DNA from: Paludibacter sp.
GTDB lineage: Bacteria; Bacteroidota; Bacteroidia; Bacteroidales; Paludibacteraceae
Direction: 5' to 3'
NCBI GenBank assembly: GCA_024710005.1
Contig: JANJVQ010000006.1
Span: forward strand, 62,001-126,000
Length of the DNA: 64,000 nucleotides
Every line of letters starts with the position of its first letter. Positions within the stretch are counted from its first letter, which is position 1. Positions 42,904 through 53,418 of this stretch are shown here, in pieces. A program made the position numbers and the translations under genes. The notes under the pieces are model-generated. The model made no database searches. It was not told the origin of the DNA and saw only the letters and a program-made list of their open reading frames with translations.

Positions 42904-44064
42904 GTGTCTAAAAGAGATTATTACGAAATACTGGGTGTTAGCAAGAATGCTTCCGCCGATGAAATTAAGAAAGCATACCGCAAGAAAGCCATCGAATATC
43001 ACCCTGATAAAAATCCGGGTGACAAAGCTGCCGAGGAAAAATTCAAAGAAGCAGCCGAAGCTTATGAGGTATTGAGTGATCAGCAAAAGCGCCAGCGTTA
43101 CGACCAGTTCGGTCATGCCGGCGTGAACGGCGCTGCCGGAGGTGGTTTTGGAGGTGGTGGCATGAGTATGGATGATATATTCTCTCATTTCGGTGATATT
43201 TTCGGTGGACATTTCGGATTTGGCGGTGGTGGTTTTAGCGGTTTTGGTGGCGGCGGTCGCGGTGGTACCCGGGTCAGAAGGGGTTCTGATTTAAGGGTGA
43301 AAGTCAGATTGACACTCGCAGAAATTGCCAATGGTGTTGAAAAGAAAATCAAAGTAAAAAAATTCGTTCCTTGTCAGCATTGTAATGCTACCGGTGCGGC
43401 ACATGGTTCAGATTCCGTCACTTGTTCGACTTGTCACGGTAGCGGAAGAGTTACCCGGGTGCAAAACACGATTTTAGGGCAAATGCAAACCCAGTCGGAA
43501 TGTCCGACCTGTCAGGGAGAAGGCAAGATCATCAAGGACAAATGTTCGCATTGTAACGGTGAAGGTATCGTCAGGGAAGACGAAGTAATCAACATCAACA
43601 TCCCTGCAGGCGTGATGGAAGGCATGCAACTCTCGATGAGTGGCAAAGGTAATGCTGCCCGTCGCGGTGGCGTGAATGGCGACTTGCTGATTCTGGTAGA
43701 AGAAGAGAAACACCCCGATCTCATCCGTGATGAGAATGATTTGATTTACAACCTGCTGATAACTGTTCCGACAGCCATACTGGGCGGTTCGGTTGAAGTG
43801 CCTACTGTCGATGGAAAAGTAAAGGTTAACATCACACCGGGTACACAGCCGGGCAAGGTGCTGCGTTTAAGAGGAAAAGGTTTACCAAGCGTGAACCGTT
43901 ACGGAACAGGAGATTTACTTGTCAACATCGGCGTGTACATCCCGGAAAATCTGAACAAGGAAGAAAAGACCGTGATGGAAAAACTGGCTAAATCGGAAAA
44001 TGTGAAACCAAATGCATCTGCTTCGAGAGATTTCTTCTCAAGATTCAGGAATATGTTTGAGTAG
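42904..44064 (+). CDS. dnaJ: Chaperone DnaJ, 386 aa
   Basis: J domain with the HPD motif ([12 protein letters not shown], about residues 27-38), Gly/Phe-rich linker, four CxxCxGxG-type zinc repeats ([32 protein letters not shown]) and the C-terminal substrate-binding domain. Starts at GTG 42904 (GTG TCT AAA AGA); no in-frame ATG precedes the J domain. Works with DnaK and GrpE. Confidence 0.96.
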   Translation: MSKRDYYEILGVSKNASADEIKKAYRKKAIEYHPDKNPGDKAAEEKFKEAAEAYEVLSDQQKRQRYDQFGHAGVNGAAGGGFGGGGMSMDDIFSHFGDIFGGHFGFGGGGFSGFGGGGRGGTRVRRGSDLRVKVRLTLAEIANGVEKKIKVKKFVPCQHCNATGAAHGSDSVTCSTCHGSGRVTRVQNTILGQMQTQSECPTCQGEGKIIKDKCSHCNGEGIVREDEVININIPAGVMEGMQLSMSGKGNAARRGGVNGDLLILVEEEKHPDLIRDENDLIYNLLITVPTAILGGSVEVPTVDGKVKVNITPGTQPGKVLRLRGKGLPSVNRYGTGDLLVNIGVYIPENLNKEEKTVMEKLAKSENVKPNASASRDFFSRFRNMFE

Positions 44065-44115
44065 ATTCTCACCATATTTTCACATTTTGCATACTTCAAA
44101 TTCTGCTAAAAAGAT

Positions 44116-44123
44116 TAACTTTG
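44116..44123 (+). promoter_or_regulatory. Promoter -7 element TAACTTTG
   Basis: Exact TAnnTTTG match 26 nt before the GTG start of the glucosaminidase gene. Confidence 0.6.
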
Positions 44124-44148
44124 CGGGAGTAATTAAACCAATTCATCC

Positions 44149-45057
44149 GTGAAGCATCTTTTTAGCATTTTTTTTATTCTGTCAATATGTGTCGCATCTT
44201 TTGGTCAGTCATTAGATGCGAATTATTTAGCTTACATAGAAAAATACCACTCGATTGCCATCAGGCAGCAAAAATTGCATGGCATACCGGCCAGTATAAT
44301 ATTGGCACAGGGACTCCTCGAATCGGGAGCAGGAAGAGGTCGATTAGCCGTTGAAGCCAACAATCACTTTGGGATTAAGTGCCACGACTGGACGGGTGAC
44401 CGGGTATACCATGACGATGATGAGAAAAACGAATGTTTCCGTAAATACCGTCACGCTTCAGATTCCTACGAAGATCATTCCCTGTTTCTGGTCAATCGTT
44501 CCAGATACAGAAATCTGTTTCAACTGAATCCGACCGACTATGTAGCCTGGGCACACGGGCTGAAAGCTGCCGGTTACGCAACCGACCCGGCTTACGCGCA
44601 GAAACTTATCAGCCTGATCGACAGATACAGCTTACATGAATATGACAAAGCCCACAGGGGATTGTTTGCATCAAACGATGACAATAAAACCACTGAAGCT
44701 GTTTCAGCACATCAGCCCGAACGTGCCATATACAAATCAAATTATATCAGGATTGTAGTTGCAACAGCCAACGACACTTATGCATCTTTAGCAAAAGAAC
44801 TGAAAATATCTGAGCGCAGATTGAGAAAATACAACGAAGTTGGAACAGATACAGAACCACGCGCGGGTAGCATCGTGTATTTGTCGAAAAAGAAAAAACG
44901 GGCAGCCTGCTCCAATCGCATCCATGTGGTGCAACCTGGAGAAACGCTCTACGGTATTTCGCAACTATATGGAATCCAGCTTATCAGTCTTTACAAACTC
45001 AATGATTTATCGTTCGAACAGGGTGCTTATATCGGACAAATCTTAAAATTACGTTGA
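44149..45057 (+). CDS. Glucosaminidase-domain protein with LysM repeats, 302 aa
   Basis: Peptidoglycan hydrolase of the flagellar-rod/N-acetylglucosaminidase type: signal peptide (IFFILSICVASFGQS), catalytic domain PASIILAQGLLESGAGRGRLAVEANNHFGIKCHDW with the glutamate in LLESG, then YEDHSLFLVNRSRYRNLF. Two C-terminal LysM modules (ATANDTYASLAKELKISERRLRKYN and VVQPGETLYGISQLYGIQLISLYKLN) bind the wall. Starts with GTG 44149. Followed 10 nt later by the DUF721 gene. Confidence 0.9.
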   Translation: MKHLFSIFFILSICVASFGQSLDANYLAYIEKYHSIAIRQQKLHGIPASIILAQGLLESGAGRGRLAVEANNHFGIKCHDWTGDRVYHDDDEKNECFRKYRHASDSYEDHSLFLVNRSRYRNLFQLNPTDYVAWAHGLKAAGYATDPAYAQKLISLIDRYSLHEYDKAHRGLFASNDDNKTTEAVSAHQPERAIYKSNYIRIVVATANDTYASLAKELKISERRLRKYNEVGTDTEPRAGSIVYLSKKKKRAACSNRIHVVQPGETLYGISQLYGIQLISLYKLNDLSFEQGAYIGQILKLR

Positions 45058-45067
45058 TACAGGCATC

Positions 45068-45358
45068 ATGAGACGAAGAAATACAGAGACCATACGCGAT
45101 GTTATTGAGCAATTTCTCAAACAAAAGAAATTAGACAAGCCTTTGTTTGAAAAGAAAATTGTGGACGCATGGCCCGAAGTATTGGGAAAGAACATCATGA
45201 ATTATACCAGTAATTTAGCTGTTAAAAACAGGAAGCTATATGTTACCATCACATCCTCGGTATTAAGACATGATCTGTTTATCTCGCGCGAAAATATTGT
45301 TGAGTCGTTAAACAAGCATGTAGGAAGTCATGTTATAGATGAAATAGTATTCAGGTAA
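45068..45358 (+). CDS. DUF721 (DciA-like) protein, 96 aa
   Basis: Short basic protein with the DUF721 pattern: IEQFLKQKKLDKPLFEKKIVDAWPEVLGKNIMNYTSNLAVKNRKLYVTITSSVLRHDL. DciA members load the replicative helicase in bacteria lacking DnaC; whether this short form does is not proven. The gene follows the glucosaminidase gene. Confidence 0.8.
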   Translation: MRRRNTETIRDVIEQFLKQKKLDKPLFEKKIVDAWPEVLGKNIMNYTSNLAVKNRKLYVTITSSVLRHDLFISRENIVESLNKHVGSHVIDEIVFR

Positions 45359-45395
45359 CAAGCTAAAGAAACACCTGTAAACCCATTAATTCTGA

Positions 45396-47876
45396 ATGAA
45401 AAAAATCCTTATCTTGCTGATTTGCACCTTATCAATATTGCAAATCAGCGCGCAGTATTATACCATCAGCGGATACATTACCGATGAAAAAAGCGGGGAA
45501 ACACTGATCAACGCTTCTATATACGACATCAACTCCAGAAAAGGAACCGTTGCTAACGTGTATGGTTTTTATTCACTGACACTTCCCAAAGGCCAGATCG
45601 AACTGCAATATTCCTATGTCGGTTATGCTACACAAGTACGAAAACTCGACCTGCAAAAAGATACTGTCATTAACATCCGTTTCAAGTCCTCCATCGACCT
45701 GCAGGAAATCACAGTCATCGGTCGCCAGCGCATTACTGGCGTGCAATCGGCCCAAATGAGCGCAGTGGAAGTTCCTATCAGCCAGATTAAAACGGTACCT
45801 ACCCTTTTTGGAGAGGCCGATTTGGTAAAAGCCCTGCAATTGTTGCCCGGCGTACAATCCGGCTCCGAAGGTTCTACCGGCATGTACGTTAGAGGTGGCG
45901 GTCCGGACGAAAACCTATTTTTGTTAGACGGTATTCCTGTATACAACGTGAACCACATGGCAGGTTTCTTTTCAGTCTTTAATCCAGATGCCGTTAAAAA
46001 TGTAACCTTATATAAAGGAAGTTTCCCGGCACGATTCGGGGGCAGGTTATCTTCCGTAATCGATGTCAGGATGAATGACGGAAATGACAAGGAAATTCAC
46101 GGTAACGTGAGCGTAGGCATCATTTCTTCCAAAATCAACATTGAGGGACCAATTATCAAAGAAAAAACAACTTTCAATATTTCAGCCCGCCGGACTTATT
46201 CCGATTTACTCCTGCAACCCATTTTAATGTTTGCTGCAGATGAAGCTTTTGATGAGAATGACGATGGAAGCATGTCTGCCGGATATTATTTTTACGATTT
46301 GAATGCTAAAATTAACCACAAATTTTCTAACAACGACAGGCTGTATTTCAGTTTGTATATGGGCGATGACATAATATATACTGATTTCAGGAATAAATAC
46401 TCCAATGTTTACGACTACGAAGATCAAATCAGATATGAATTTTCAAACCGAATGAATTTAAAATGGAACTGGGGAAACATTGTTACTTCAGTCCGCTGGA
46501 ATCACATGATTAACAATAAGTTGTTCATGAATGCCACAGCTGCATATACCCGTTATCGTTTTGATATGGGCGTTGGAACGAAGATGAAAAGCACGACAAC
46601 CTACACCGATTCAATTAAAAAAGAATCATCAGAAGTATTCATGGGCTATCAATCCGGCATTGAAGATTATACTTTTAAAGCTGATTATGACTATGCCCCG
46701 CATCCCAATCACGATGTGAAATTCGGGCTTAATTATACCTATCATACATTCAGACCCGGAGTTTCAGTGGCAAGGATTGATATAAAAGAGAGCGGCCAAA
46801 CCCTTGCAGTCGACACCATGATAGGAGATAAAAATGTTTATTCACATGAGACCATGTTTTATGCTGAAGACAATATTTCAATCGGTTATGCACTGAAAGC
46901 CAATCTGGGTTTACATTATTCTTTTTTCAACGTGCAAAAGGAGACTTATCACTCCCTGCAACCCCGATTAGGTTTGCGATTATTGGCAAACGACAATTTA
47001 TCATTCAAAGCTGGTTATGCAGCCATGAGTCAGAACGTACACCTGTTATCCAATTCGTATGTTAGTCTGCCTACCGACCTGTGGGTTCCGGTCACCAAAC
47101 GCATCAAACCCATGCGCTCGCATCAGTATTCAGTGGGCGCTTTCTATAATCTGAATGATATTGTGGATTTATCAGTAGAAGGCTACTATAAATCTATGCA
47201 CAACCTGATAGAATATAAAGACGGAGCAACTTTTCTGGGTTCAAGTACGGGATGGGAAGACAAGGTGGTGATGGGCGATGGATGGGCGTATGGGGTCGAG
47301 TTTCTGGCTCAGAAATCTATCGGCAAAACAACAGGATGGATTGGATATACCTGGGCAAAATCGGAAAGGTTATTCAACCGTCCGGGACAGGAACTCAACT
47401 ACGGCAAGGTATTTCCGGCTAAATACGACCGCCGGCATGATGTCAGTCTTGTTGTATCTCATAAATTCAGCGACCGGTTTGATTTATCGGGTACCTGGGT
47501 TTTCAGTACGGGTAATACCGGAACATTGGCTTTACAGCAGTATGCAGCAGGAACAATTCCTGACACATATAATTATTTTTCACAACCCAATATTACCGGC
47601 GAACAAAACTACATAAGCGGAAGGAACAATTTTCGTTTCAATCCTTATCACCGCATGGACATCGGCATGAATTTCCATAAAAAGAAAAAACATGGCACAA
47701 GAACCTGGAATATCAGCATTTACAACACTTACAACAATAACAACCCATTCCTGGTTTTCCCTAAAGAAGATGATTATTACAATCCGATAACCAACCAATG
47801 GGTAACGAAAAAATCATTGGTTCAGTATTCCATTTTCCCCATCATTCCTTCTATAAGCTATAGTTATAAATGGTAA
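45396..47876 (+). CDS. TonB-dependent receptor with carboxypeptidase-like N-terminal domain, 826 aa
   Basis: Outer membrane transporter. Signal peptide (ILLICTLSILQISAQ), a CarboxypepD_reg-like beta-sandwich (YTISGYITDEKSGETLINASIYDINSRKGTVANVYGFYSLTLPKG), plug (VSQIKTVPTLFGEADLVKALQLLPGVQSGSEGSTGMYVRGGGPDENLFLLDGIPVYN) and 22-strand barrel ending in aromatic SISYSYKW. Followed 18 nt on by a DUF4249 lipoprotein, a pair repeated in Bacteroidota. Substrate unknown; no riboswitch or Fur-like site seen. Confidence 0.92.
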   Translation: MKKILILLICTLSILQISAQYYTISGYITDEKSGETLINASIYDINSRKGTVANVYGFYSLTLPKGQIELQYSYVGYATQVRKLDLQKDTVINIRFKSSIDLQEITVIGRQRITGVQSAQMSAVEVPISQIKTVPTLFGEADLVKALQLLPGVQSGSEGSTGMYVRGGGPDENLFLLDGIPVYNVNHMAGFFSVFNPDAVKNVTLYKGSFPARFGGRLSSVIDVRMNDGNDKEIHGNVSVGIISSKINIEGPIIKEKTTFNISARRTYSDLLLQPILMFAADEAFDENDDGSMSAGYYFYDLNAKINHKFSNNDRLYFSLYMGDDIIYTDFRNKYSNVYDYEDQIRYEFSNRMNLKWNWGNIVTSVRWNHMINNKLFMNATAAYTRYRFDMGVGTKMKSTTTYTDSIKKESSEVFMGYQSGIEDYTFKADYDYAPHPNHDVKFGLNYTYHTFRPGVSVARIDIKESGQTLAVDTMIGDKNVYSHETMFYAEDNISIGYALKANLGLHYSFFNVQKETYHSLQPRLGLRLLANDNLSFKAGYAAMSQNVHLLSNSYVSLPTDLWVPVTKRIKPMRSHQYSVGAFYNLNDIVDLSVEGYYKSMHNLIEYKDGATFLGSSTGWEDKVVMGDGWAYGVEFLAQKSIGKTTGWIGYTWAKSERLFNRPGQELNYGKVFPAKYDRRHDVSLVVSHKFSDRFDLSGTWVFSTGNTGTLALQQYAAGTIPDTYNYFSQPNITGEQNYISGRNNFRFNPYHRMDIGMNFHKKKKHGTRTWNISIYNTYNNNNPFLVFPKEDDYYNPITNQWVTKKSLVQYSIFPIIPSISYSYKW

Positions 47877-47894
47877 TTTCAAATCGTCATTAAA

Positions 47895-48896
47895 ATGAAA
47901 ACACTCCATAATTTTCTGATTGTAACGCTTTCAATATTGATTTTCAATTCCTGCGAGAAAGTAATTGAATTTAACGGTGAAGAAACTGCACCCATGATCG
48001 TGGTGAATAGTTTCGTTACGCCAGACTCATTAATCTATGCTCAAATCTCAAAAAGCAAATTCTTCTTAAGTAACAAAACCGGATTCGATTATATCAACAA
48101 TGCAGATGTATCTTTGTATATCAACAACATCTTCAAAGAAAAACTCACATTCATATCTGACGGTCTGTATTTAAGTAATTTGAAACCAAATACCGGCGAT
48201 ACCATTCGTTTTGTTATTACAGCCAACGGATTGGATGATGTCGAAAGCGTTTCTGTTATTCCCGATCAACCTGTCATTCTTTCAGCTGACACTACCTTTA
48301 AAATTTCCTTTACTGATTTTCAACTGGAAGGTGAAGATACGATAGGATATTATCAGGCTGGCGAATTAGCTTTCAGCATTAAGCTTAAAGATGAGGCAAA
48401 TCAGCCGGATTATTACAGACTGACACTAAAAAGACAGACTGTTATTAATGCCGGAGGAGGCTTCACATACGAAGAGGTTGATTATATGCCATTCATCCTG
48501 GAGGGATTTCAAAACACGAATACAGGGGGCGGTTTATTTGATATTTTCGGAGGTATAATAGTTGACTCAAAAAACCAACAACTAATAACAGATGAGCTTT
48601 TTAACGGGAAAGAATTTGTATTGAAATTCACGGCGCTTTCATCAAGAAGAATGGTGAAACCCGGCTATGAGGATCGTTTTTTTTACGGTAGTGACAATGT
48701 GGTTTCGGAAGAATATATTGTAAACTTGCAAGGTATTTCTAAGGACATGTATCTTTATCTGAAATCAAAAGAAATGTCTGATGGAATAATGGATGGGTTC
48801 TTCACCGAACCGGTTCAAATCTACAACAACATCAGCAAAGGAATTGGCATATTGGGTAGTTATACCAGTAACCGGGTTGCATTTAAAACACGTTGA
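47895..48896 (+). CDS. DUF4249 lipoprotein, 333 aa
   Basis: Lipobox LIFNSC (Cys about residue 20) then the DUF4249 domain: EETAPMIVVNSFVTPDSLIYAQISKSK, VSLYINNIFKEKL, YLSNLKPNTGDTIRFVI. A surface partner of the upstream TonB receptor, by position rather than by shown function; the C-terminus (NNISKGIGILGSYTSNRVAFKTR) is the family's. Confidence 0.85.
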   Translation: MKTLHNFLIVTLSILIFNSCEKVIEFNGEETAPMIVVNSFVTPDSLIYAQISKSKFFLSNKTGFDYINNADVSLYINNIFKEKLTFISDGLYLSNLKPNTGDTIRFVITANGLDDVESVSVIPDQPVILSADTTFKISFTDFQLEGEDTIGYYQAGELAFSIKLKDEANQPDYYRLTLKRQTVINAGGGFTYEEVDYMPFILEGFQNTNTGGGLFDIFGGIIVDSKNQQLITDELFNGKEFVLKFTALSSRRMVKPGYEDRFFYGSDNVVSEEYIVNLQGISKDMYLYLKSKEMSDGIMDGFFTEPVQIYNNISKGIGILGSYTSNRVAFKTR

Positions 48897-48914
48897 TAAA
48901 CATCGCCATAACCC

Positions 48915-49652
48915 TTATTTCTTTTTATTCCAGCTTTCGTCCCGGTATTTTTCATTGGCTAATAATTCCACCGCTTTCATCATTGCTTCATCAGGCGTGA
49001 TGGTTTGGGTAATACCGGTCACGAATTTAACCTCGTCAATCATCTTATTAAAAAAGGCTGATGGCGTTCGTACAGGCAGGTTATTTTCCAGGCAAAAAGT
49101 ACGAATATTCTTTACCGGACTGGGAACCGATGCGATGCCTTTTACGGCTGAATTTACTTTCTTAGCCGCTAATGCACCCGTCAGTTTGTCAATATCGGTA
49201 TCATAAAGCAGGGTACCATGATGTAATACCCGGTTGGCTGTCACATGCGACGCGGTACCTGAAAACTTAAACCCATCGGGCAACCAAAGGTCTTTACGCT
49301 TACCCACCACAGGCTGACAGCCGAAGGTAGTCAGAGATACGATGATGGGCTTCAGAAATTCAGCATTCAAATCGGTCTTGTCGCCTTTTTTATTGCTGAT
49401 GAAGCAGTAATTGAGATTACCATAATCGTGGTAAACCGCTCCCCCACCCGATATACGCCTGTAAACGGGAATGGCATGCTGTCGGCAGAAATCCGCGTTA
49501 ACTTCATTTTCCCATACCTGATTACATCCGATGATAACTGAAGGGGCATTCACATAAAACAAGGCATATTCCATGTCTGTTTTGTTAAAAAGAAACTCTT
49601 CCAACGCCAGGTTAATGGCCGGATCGCTTTTTTCTGAAACAACTAATTCCAT
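48915..49652 (-). CDS. Lipoate-protein ligase family protein, 245 aa
   Basis: Attaches lipoate to the lipoyl domains of 2-oxoacid dehydrogenases or GcvH. The BPL/LplA catalytic fold has VIIGCNQVWENEVN, IPVYRRISGGGAVYHDYGNLNYCF and FKFSGTASHVTANRVLHHGTLLYD. It lacks the C-terminal domain of E. coli LplA and is shorter, so it could be a LipM/LplA-catalytic-only type. Its stop faces the DUF4249 gene. Confidence 0.85.
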   Translation of the reverse strand: MELVVSEKSDPAINLALEEFLFNKTDMEYALFYVNAPSVIIGCNQVWENEVNADFCRQHAIPVYRRISGGGAVYHDYGNLNYCFISNKKGDKTDLNAEFLKPIIVSLTTFGCQPVVGKRKDLWLPDGFKFSGTASHVTANRVLHHGTLLYDTDIDKLTGALAAKKVNSAVKGIASVPSPVKNIRTFCLENNLPVRTPSAFFNKMIDEVKFVTGITQTITPDEAMMKAVELLANEKYRDESWNKKK

Positions 49653-49656
49653 GGTA

Positions 49657-50790
49657 TCATTTTAATTGTGATGTGTATATCAGCTGATGATCCGGGTATA
49701 AATCCGGATGTAAAACCGAGATAACATCCAGCAGCAGCCAATCGGGACGGGCAACCGCGCTTTCCCAAAAATCATTGGCGCTGGAGGGTAACATCCGTTT
49801 ATTGAAGTTATAGACTCTTTTCGTGGTTACAGGTTTAAAAAGCGCATGTTTTTTATCTGCCTGTACCAGTTCATCTATCGATGCAAAATTGCAATTTAAC
49901 CACACATCTGCGTGCGAGAAGTTTTTCAAAACAGACTCGACATTCAAGGGCAGACTACCTTTTGAATCGTCGCCGGCATAATAATAATCACCGCCCGCAT
50001 CAGCAAATAAACGGGCCATAAAACTGTTACCTCCCGGCATGTACCAGGTGCCTCTGAAGTTGGAACCGGAGACAACAGTTGGCTTCTTCTCAACAGTCTG
50101 CGCCCGTTCTTTAACAGACTGATAGGATTCGTTCACAAAATTGAAGATACTGTCGGCTTCCTTTTCCTTGTCGAAAAACACAGCCACAAACTTTATCCAC
50201 TCCGCCCTTGCCAACAGGGAACTTTCCATCCATTCGTTGTTATACACCACGGGGATACCCGCCTGCATCACTCTTTTAGCATAGGGATCGTCCTGTTTGT
50301 AACCACTCATCATCAGCATAGCCGGTTGCAAACGCAGTGTTTTTTCTACATTGATATTGAAAGCATCACCCAAATCTTCAATCTCACCGTTTTTCACCTG
50401 ATACTGAATATATGCATTGTAGATTAAATCGGGGGAACAAACTCCCGACACCCGTTCAATCACATCAAGCAAAGCCAGAAATTCGAAATGCGTGGAAGAA
50501 GTCACGGCCAGATTAGCAACCGGCTGACGAATCACACTTCCATCAGCAGGCGTTACGACACTATCCTCAGCAACCACATAATAACGGGCAAAAACTTTCC
50601 CCGGTTGCCAGGGGTCGTTGACGATTACTTCCTTGTATCCGGGGTGATAGACGATATCAAAACCTTCGGCATAGAGCAGACTCAGGGTGTCTCCCGAACC
50701 GGCAAGTGTAGCATCAGCCTGACGGTCCACCCGGTTACAGGCAGCAGTCAGCACCAGCACAATGACAAAAAAAAGGGCTTTCATTTTCAT
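49657..50790 (-). CDS. Periplasmic binding lipoprotein, cobalamin/iron-siderophore class, 377 aa
   Basis: Lipobox LTAAC (Cys about residue 18), then a helical-backbone class III binding protein of the BtuF/FhuD type: VTSSTHFEFLALLDVIERVSGV, LRLQPAMLMMSGYKQDDPYAKRVMQAGIPVVYNNEW, ADVWLNCNFASIDELV. No permease or ATPase gene lies beside it. The ligand is not readable and no cobalamin riboswitch precedes it. Starts near the lipoate gene's start (5 nt gap), possibly one unit. Confidence 0.8.
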   Translation of the reverse strand: MKMKALFFVIVLVLTAACNRVDRQADATLAGSGDTLSLLYAEGFDIVYHPGYKEVIVNDPWQPGKVFARYYVVAEDSVVTPADGSVIRQPVANLAVTSSTHFEFLALLDVIERVSGVCSPDLIYNAYIQYQVKNGEIEDLGDAFNINVEKTLRLQPAMLMMSGYKQDDPYAKRVMQAGIPVVYNNEWMESSLLARAEWIKFVAVFFDKEKEADSIFNFVNESYQSVKERAQTVEKKPTVVSGSNFRGTWYMPGGNSFMARLFADAGGDYYYAGDDSKGSLPLNVESVLKNFSHADVWLNCNFASIDELVQADKKHALFKPVTTKRVYNFNKRMLPSSANDFWESAVARPDWLLLDVISVLHPDLYPDHQLIYTSQLK

Positions 50791-50830
50791 GTAAAAAACA
50801 AAAGCCCAAAGTTACGAAATATTTTCAATC

Positions 50831-52339
50831 TTAATGACCGCCTCCCCTGACATTCGTTGCCGCTTTGGTAGATTCCGGCTCCCTGACAAAGATCCAGAAA
50901 AGCACTGACACCGACACAAACACGCCGCACAGAATATAAAGCAACTGATAATTACCCGTTTGCCTGATTACATTGGCGACACCATTACTCATCATCTGAG
51001 GCAATACCACGGCCAGGTTAAATACTCCCATGAACAAACCCATCTTGGCCGGGTTCACGCGTTCACTCATAATGGCAAATACAATGGAAATTATGGCCGA
51101 CCAGCCGATGCCGACCAACAACATGCCTAAATAGAAATCCCACTCAACCGACCCGACAAAAGCGATGTAGAAATACCCCAATGCAGCAACCGAGAGTGCC
51201 AAAATATAGGTACGCACCCGACCGATGATTTTAGCTACCGCCTGCAACACCAGCGGGAAGATAGCACCCACCAGATTCAGGATAAAGAATCCGAGTGAAA
51301 CCATGTTCCCAATCGAAGAATCAGCCGTTTGCTGCACCCCCGTCAGACTTTCGGCGAACCAGTTGGCTGTAATTTTTGCAAGATCGATATTCGGTAAAAT
51401 TCTGTTTTCAATGAAGAAACCCGACAAGATAAACATACTCTGGAAAGCCACCCACGAAAAAGAGTGAGCCAGCATGATTTTATGGAATTCCTTTTTATTG
51501 GAAGGGTTCTTAATCCCGTCAACGATATTTACAATCCCTATTATCACCGAATATATCAATGCAGATATTAGTACCGGATTGTGTAATGCCGCTAATGTGT
51601 CGTGAAAGAAATGGTGAAATAAACTAAAGATACCGAACACCAGGAATCCGTACAGTGGATAAATTTCTTTGATAATTTGCCAAACGCCAAACTTTTCCTC
51701 CTCACCATCAGCTTTCTCCACGATCATATCCTTCTTCTCTTCAATCAGCAGAATGGGGAAAACAGCCATAGCCAACACGATGAAAGCCGCGATATACAAC
51801 AATATTTCATTGCCGAACAACATCGACAGGAAATAAGCAAACACCCCGAAAAAACCGGAAACAATCTGCATCCAGACATAACCCGATGTCCGCACCTTCC
51901 CTTCCGGCGTTAAATCCGCGATGATAGAACGAGCCGGATTGAAAGTCACGTTAACCGATAAATCCAGAAAAAGGGCAATCAGCGAAGCGATGATGACAAT
52001 ATCAGCAATACCCGTGATATTCGATATTTCCTGTATAAACGGCAGACAAAGAAAAGCAATCGCGCTAATAATACCCCCAATCATGATAAACGGTCGGCGA
52101 CGACCACCCATGAACCATACATTATCGCTGATCATACCCACGATGACCTGCCCGAATATCCCGGCAATCGGTCCCGCGAGCCACACGAAAGCCACCTCGT
52201 GAATATCGAGTCCGTATTTTTTAGACAAAATCCAACTCAGCGCGGCAATCTGAGTCGAAAGCGCGAAGCCTACTGCCGTTGCCGGCAAAGCCAGTAAAGC
52301 TAAAAAAGGATTAGATAGTTTTTTCTGGATGTTCAGCAT
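50831..52339 (-). CDS. SLC45-like major facilitator transporter, 502 aa
   Basis: Twelve-helix sugar/proton symporter family. NPFLALLALPATAVGFALSTQIAALSWILSKKYGLD, GIFGQVIVGMISDNVWFMGGRRRPFIMIGGIISAIAFLC (with the RRRP signature of SLC45/sucrose transporters) and RVNPAKMGLFMGVFNLAVVLPQMM are visible. The longer charged loop (EEKKDMIVEKADGEEEKFG) lies between the two halves. The substrate is probably a disaccharide but this is inferred. Confidence 0.85.
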   Translation of the reverse strand: MLNIQKKLSNPFLALLALPATAVGFALSTQIAALSWILSKKYGLDIHEVAFVWLAGPIAGIFGQVIVGMISDNVWFMGGRRRPFIMIGGIISAIAFLCLPFIQEISNITGIADIVIIASLIALFLDLSVNVTFNPARSIIADLTPEGKVRTSGYVWMQIVSGFFGVFAYFLSMLFGNEILLYIAAFIVLAMAVFPILLIEEKKDMIVEKADGEEEKFGVWQIIKEIYPLYGFLVFGIFSLFHHFFHDTLAALHNPVLISALIYSVIIGIVNIVDGIKNPSNKKEFHKIMLAHSFSWVAFQSMFILSGFFIENRILPNIDLAKITANWFAESLTGVQQTADSSIGNMVSLGFFILNLVGAIFPLVLQAVAKIIGRVRTYILALSVAALGYFYIAFVGSVEWDFYLGMLLVGIGWSAIISIVFAIMSERVNPAKMGLFMGVFNLAVVLPQMMSNGVANVIRQTGNYQLLYILCGVFVSVSVLFWIFVREPESTKAATNVRGGGH

Positions 52340-52481
52340 GATGATTTATTTTTGAGGTTTGAATGATTTTAGCCGTTCCGATGAAGGTAAAACCAAAATT
52401 GCATGCAATTTTATACAAAAAACGGATGATATGCGAATTTTGAAGGAAAAAAGGAAGTAAAGAGGGAGTGCAAACGATTTC

Positions 52482-52503
52482 GGGGGGATTAATAATCCCC
52501 CGG
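52482..52503. terminator. GGGGGATTA palindrome between MFS and RhuM genes
   Basis: GGGGGATTA, A, TAATCCCCC (52483-52501) forms a 9-bp stem; no long T tract follows on either strand. The remaining 52340-52559 spacer shows no gene. Confidence 0.4.
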
Positions 52504-52559
52504 TTTATCGGTGGGTTGCGGTATTGGAATTTCGGGAAATAATCACATAAATCTTATTG

Positions 52560-53418
52560 CTACTTTTGCAATTTCTTAATTTCTTTATCAAAATCGCTTT
52601 CGTAGTTTTTATCCTGAATCAACCGAAACTTATCATATTCCTGTTCGGCTTTCAGTCTCGCTTCCAACATACTTACTTTCCCTTTTTCATTCAATATTGG
52701 GTAATGTGAGAGTTCGAGAAAACCATCGATAAATTTCACCCATTGTTGCATGTTGAAGGCAATTCCCCGCTGTGCATTGTTTTCGGCCAAATCCAGGTAT
52801 GCTGAAACAATGCGATTCAGTTCCGCAACGTGTTGGTGTGATAAATAATTTTTCGCAATCGACACATCGCTTTTCAAGATTTTGCCATCCGGAGCCGCTT
52901 TCCATGTTTTCAATCCCATGTACAGTTTGGTGGCAAGTGATTTTTTGATAGAAGCGTCGTTCGCTGGCCCGTATCTCACGGATGCGTTCCAGCAATTCAT
53001 CAAAATAATCCTGACCAAAACTTTTACCTTGTTTAAGACGCTCATCGTCCATCACAAATCCTTTAATGATAAATTCGTTGAGTGTTTGAGTAGCCCATTT
53101 TCTAAATTCAGTTGCCTGCGAAGAGTTTACACGGTAACCTACAGCAAGAATAGCTTCAAGGCGGTAGAACTCCATTGACCGTGTTACTTCCCGGCTGCCC
53201 TCCTTTTGAACTGTTTCCAAAATGGAAACAGTTGAAGACATGTCGAGCTCGCCCGTTTCAAAGATATTCTTCAAATGCTTACTCACAGCTGGCACATTGA
53301 CACCAAACAGTTCTGCCATTGCCTTTTGAGTAAGCCAAAACGTGCCATCCTGAAAATACACGCTTACTTTCGCGTTTTTACCGACGGGGTTGAAGAGGAG
53401 GATGTTTTTGGTTTGCAT
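52560..53418 (-). pseudogene. RhuM family gene with internal deletion/frameshift
   Basis: The N-terminal frame (from ATG 53418) is a good RhuM: KVSVYFQDGTFWLTQKAMAELFGVNVPAVSKHLKNIF, SMEFYRLEAILAVGYRVNSSQATEFRKWATQTLNEFIIKGFVMDDERLKQG and IREIRASERRFYQKI. After about 52935 the reading frame changes and about 45 residues of the family (the TDIYATAIDYD region) are gone. The second frame resumes at MGLKTWKAAPDGKILKSDVSIAKNYLSH and ends at 52560. RhuM genes are mobile-island genes of unclear function; this copy is not functional in full length. Confidence 0.85.

Noticed and set aside
50791-50830. Cobalamin riboswitch before the binding lipoprotein gene
   Set aside because: Only 40 nt separate the genes and no B12-box-like sequence is present.
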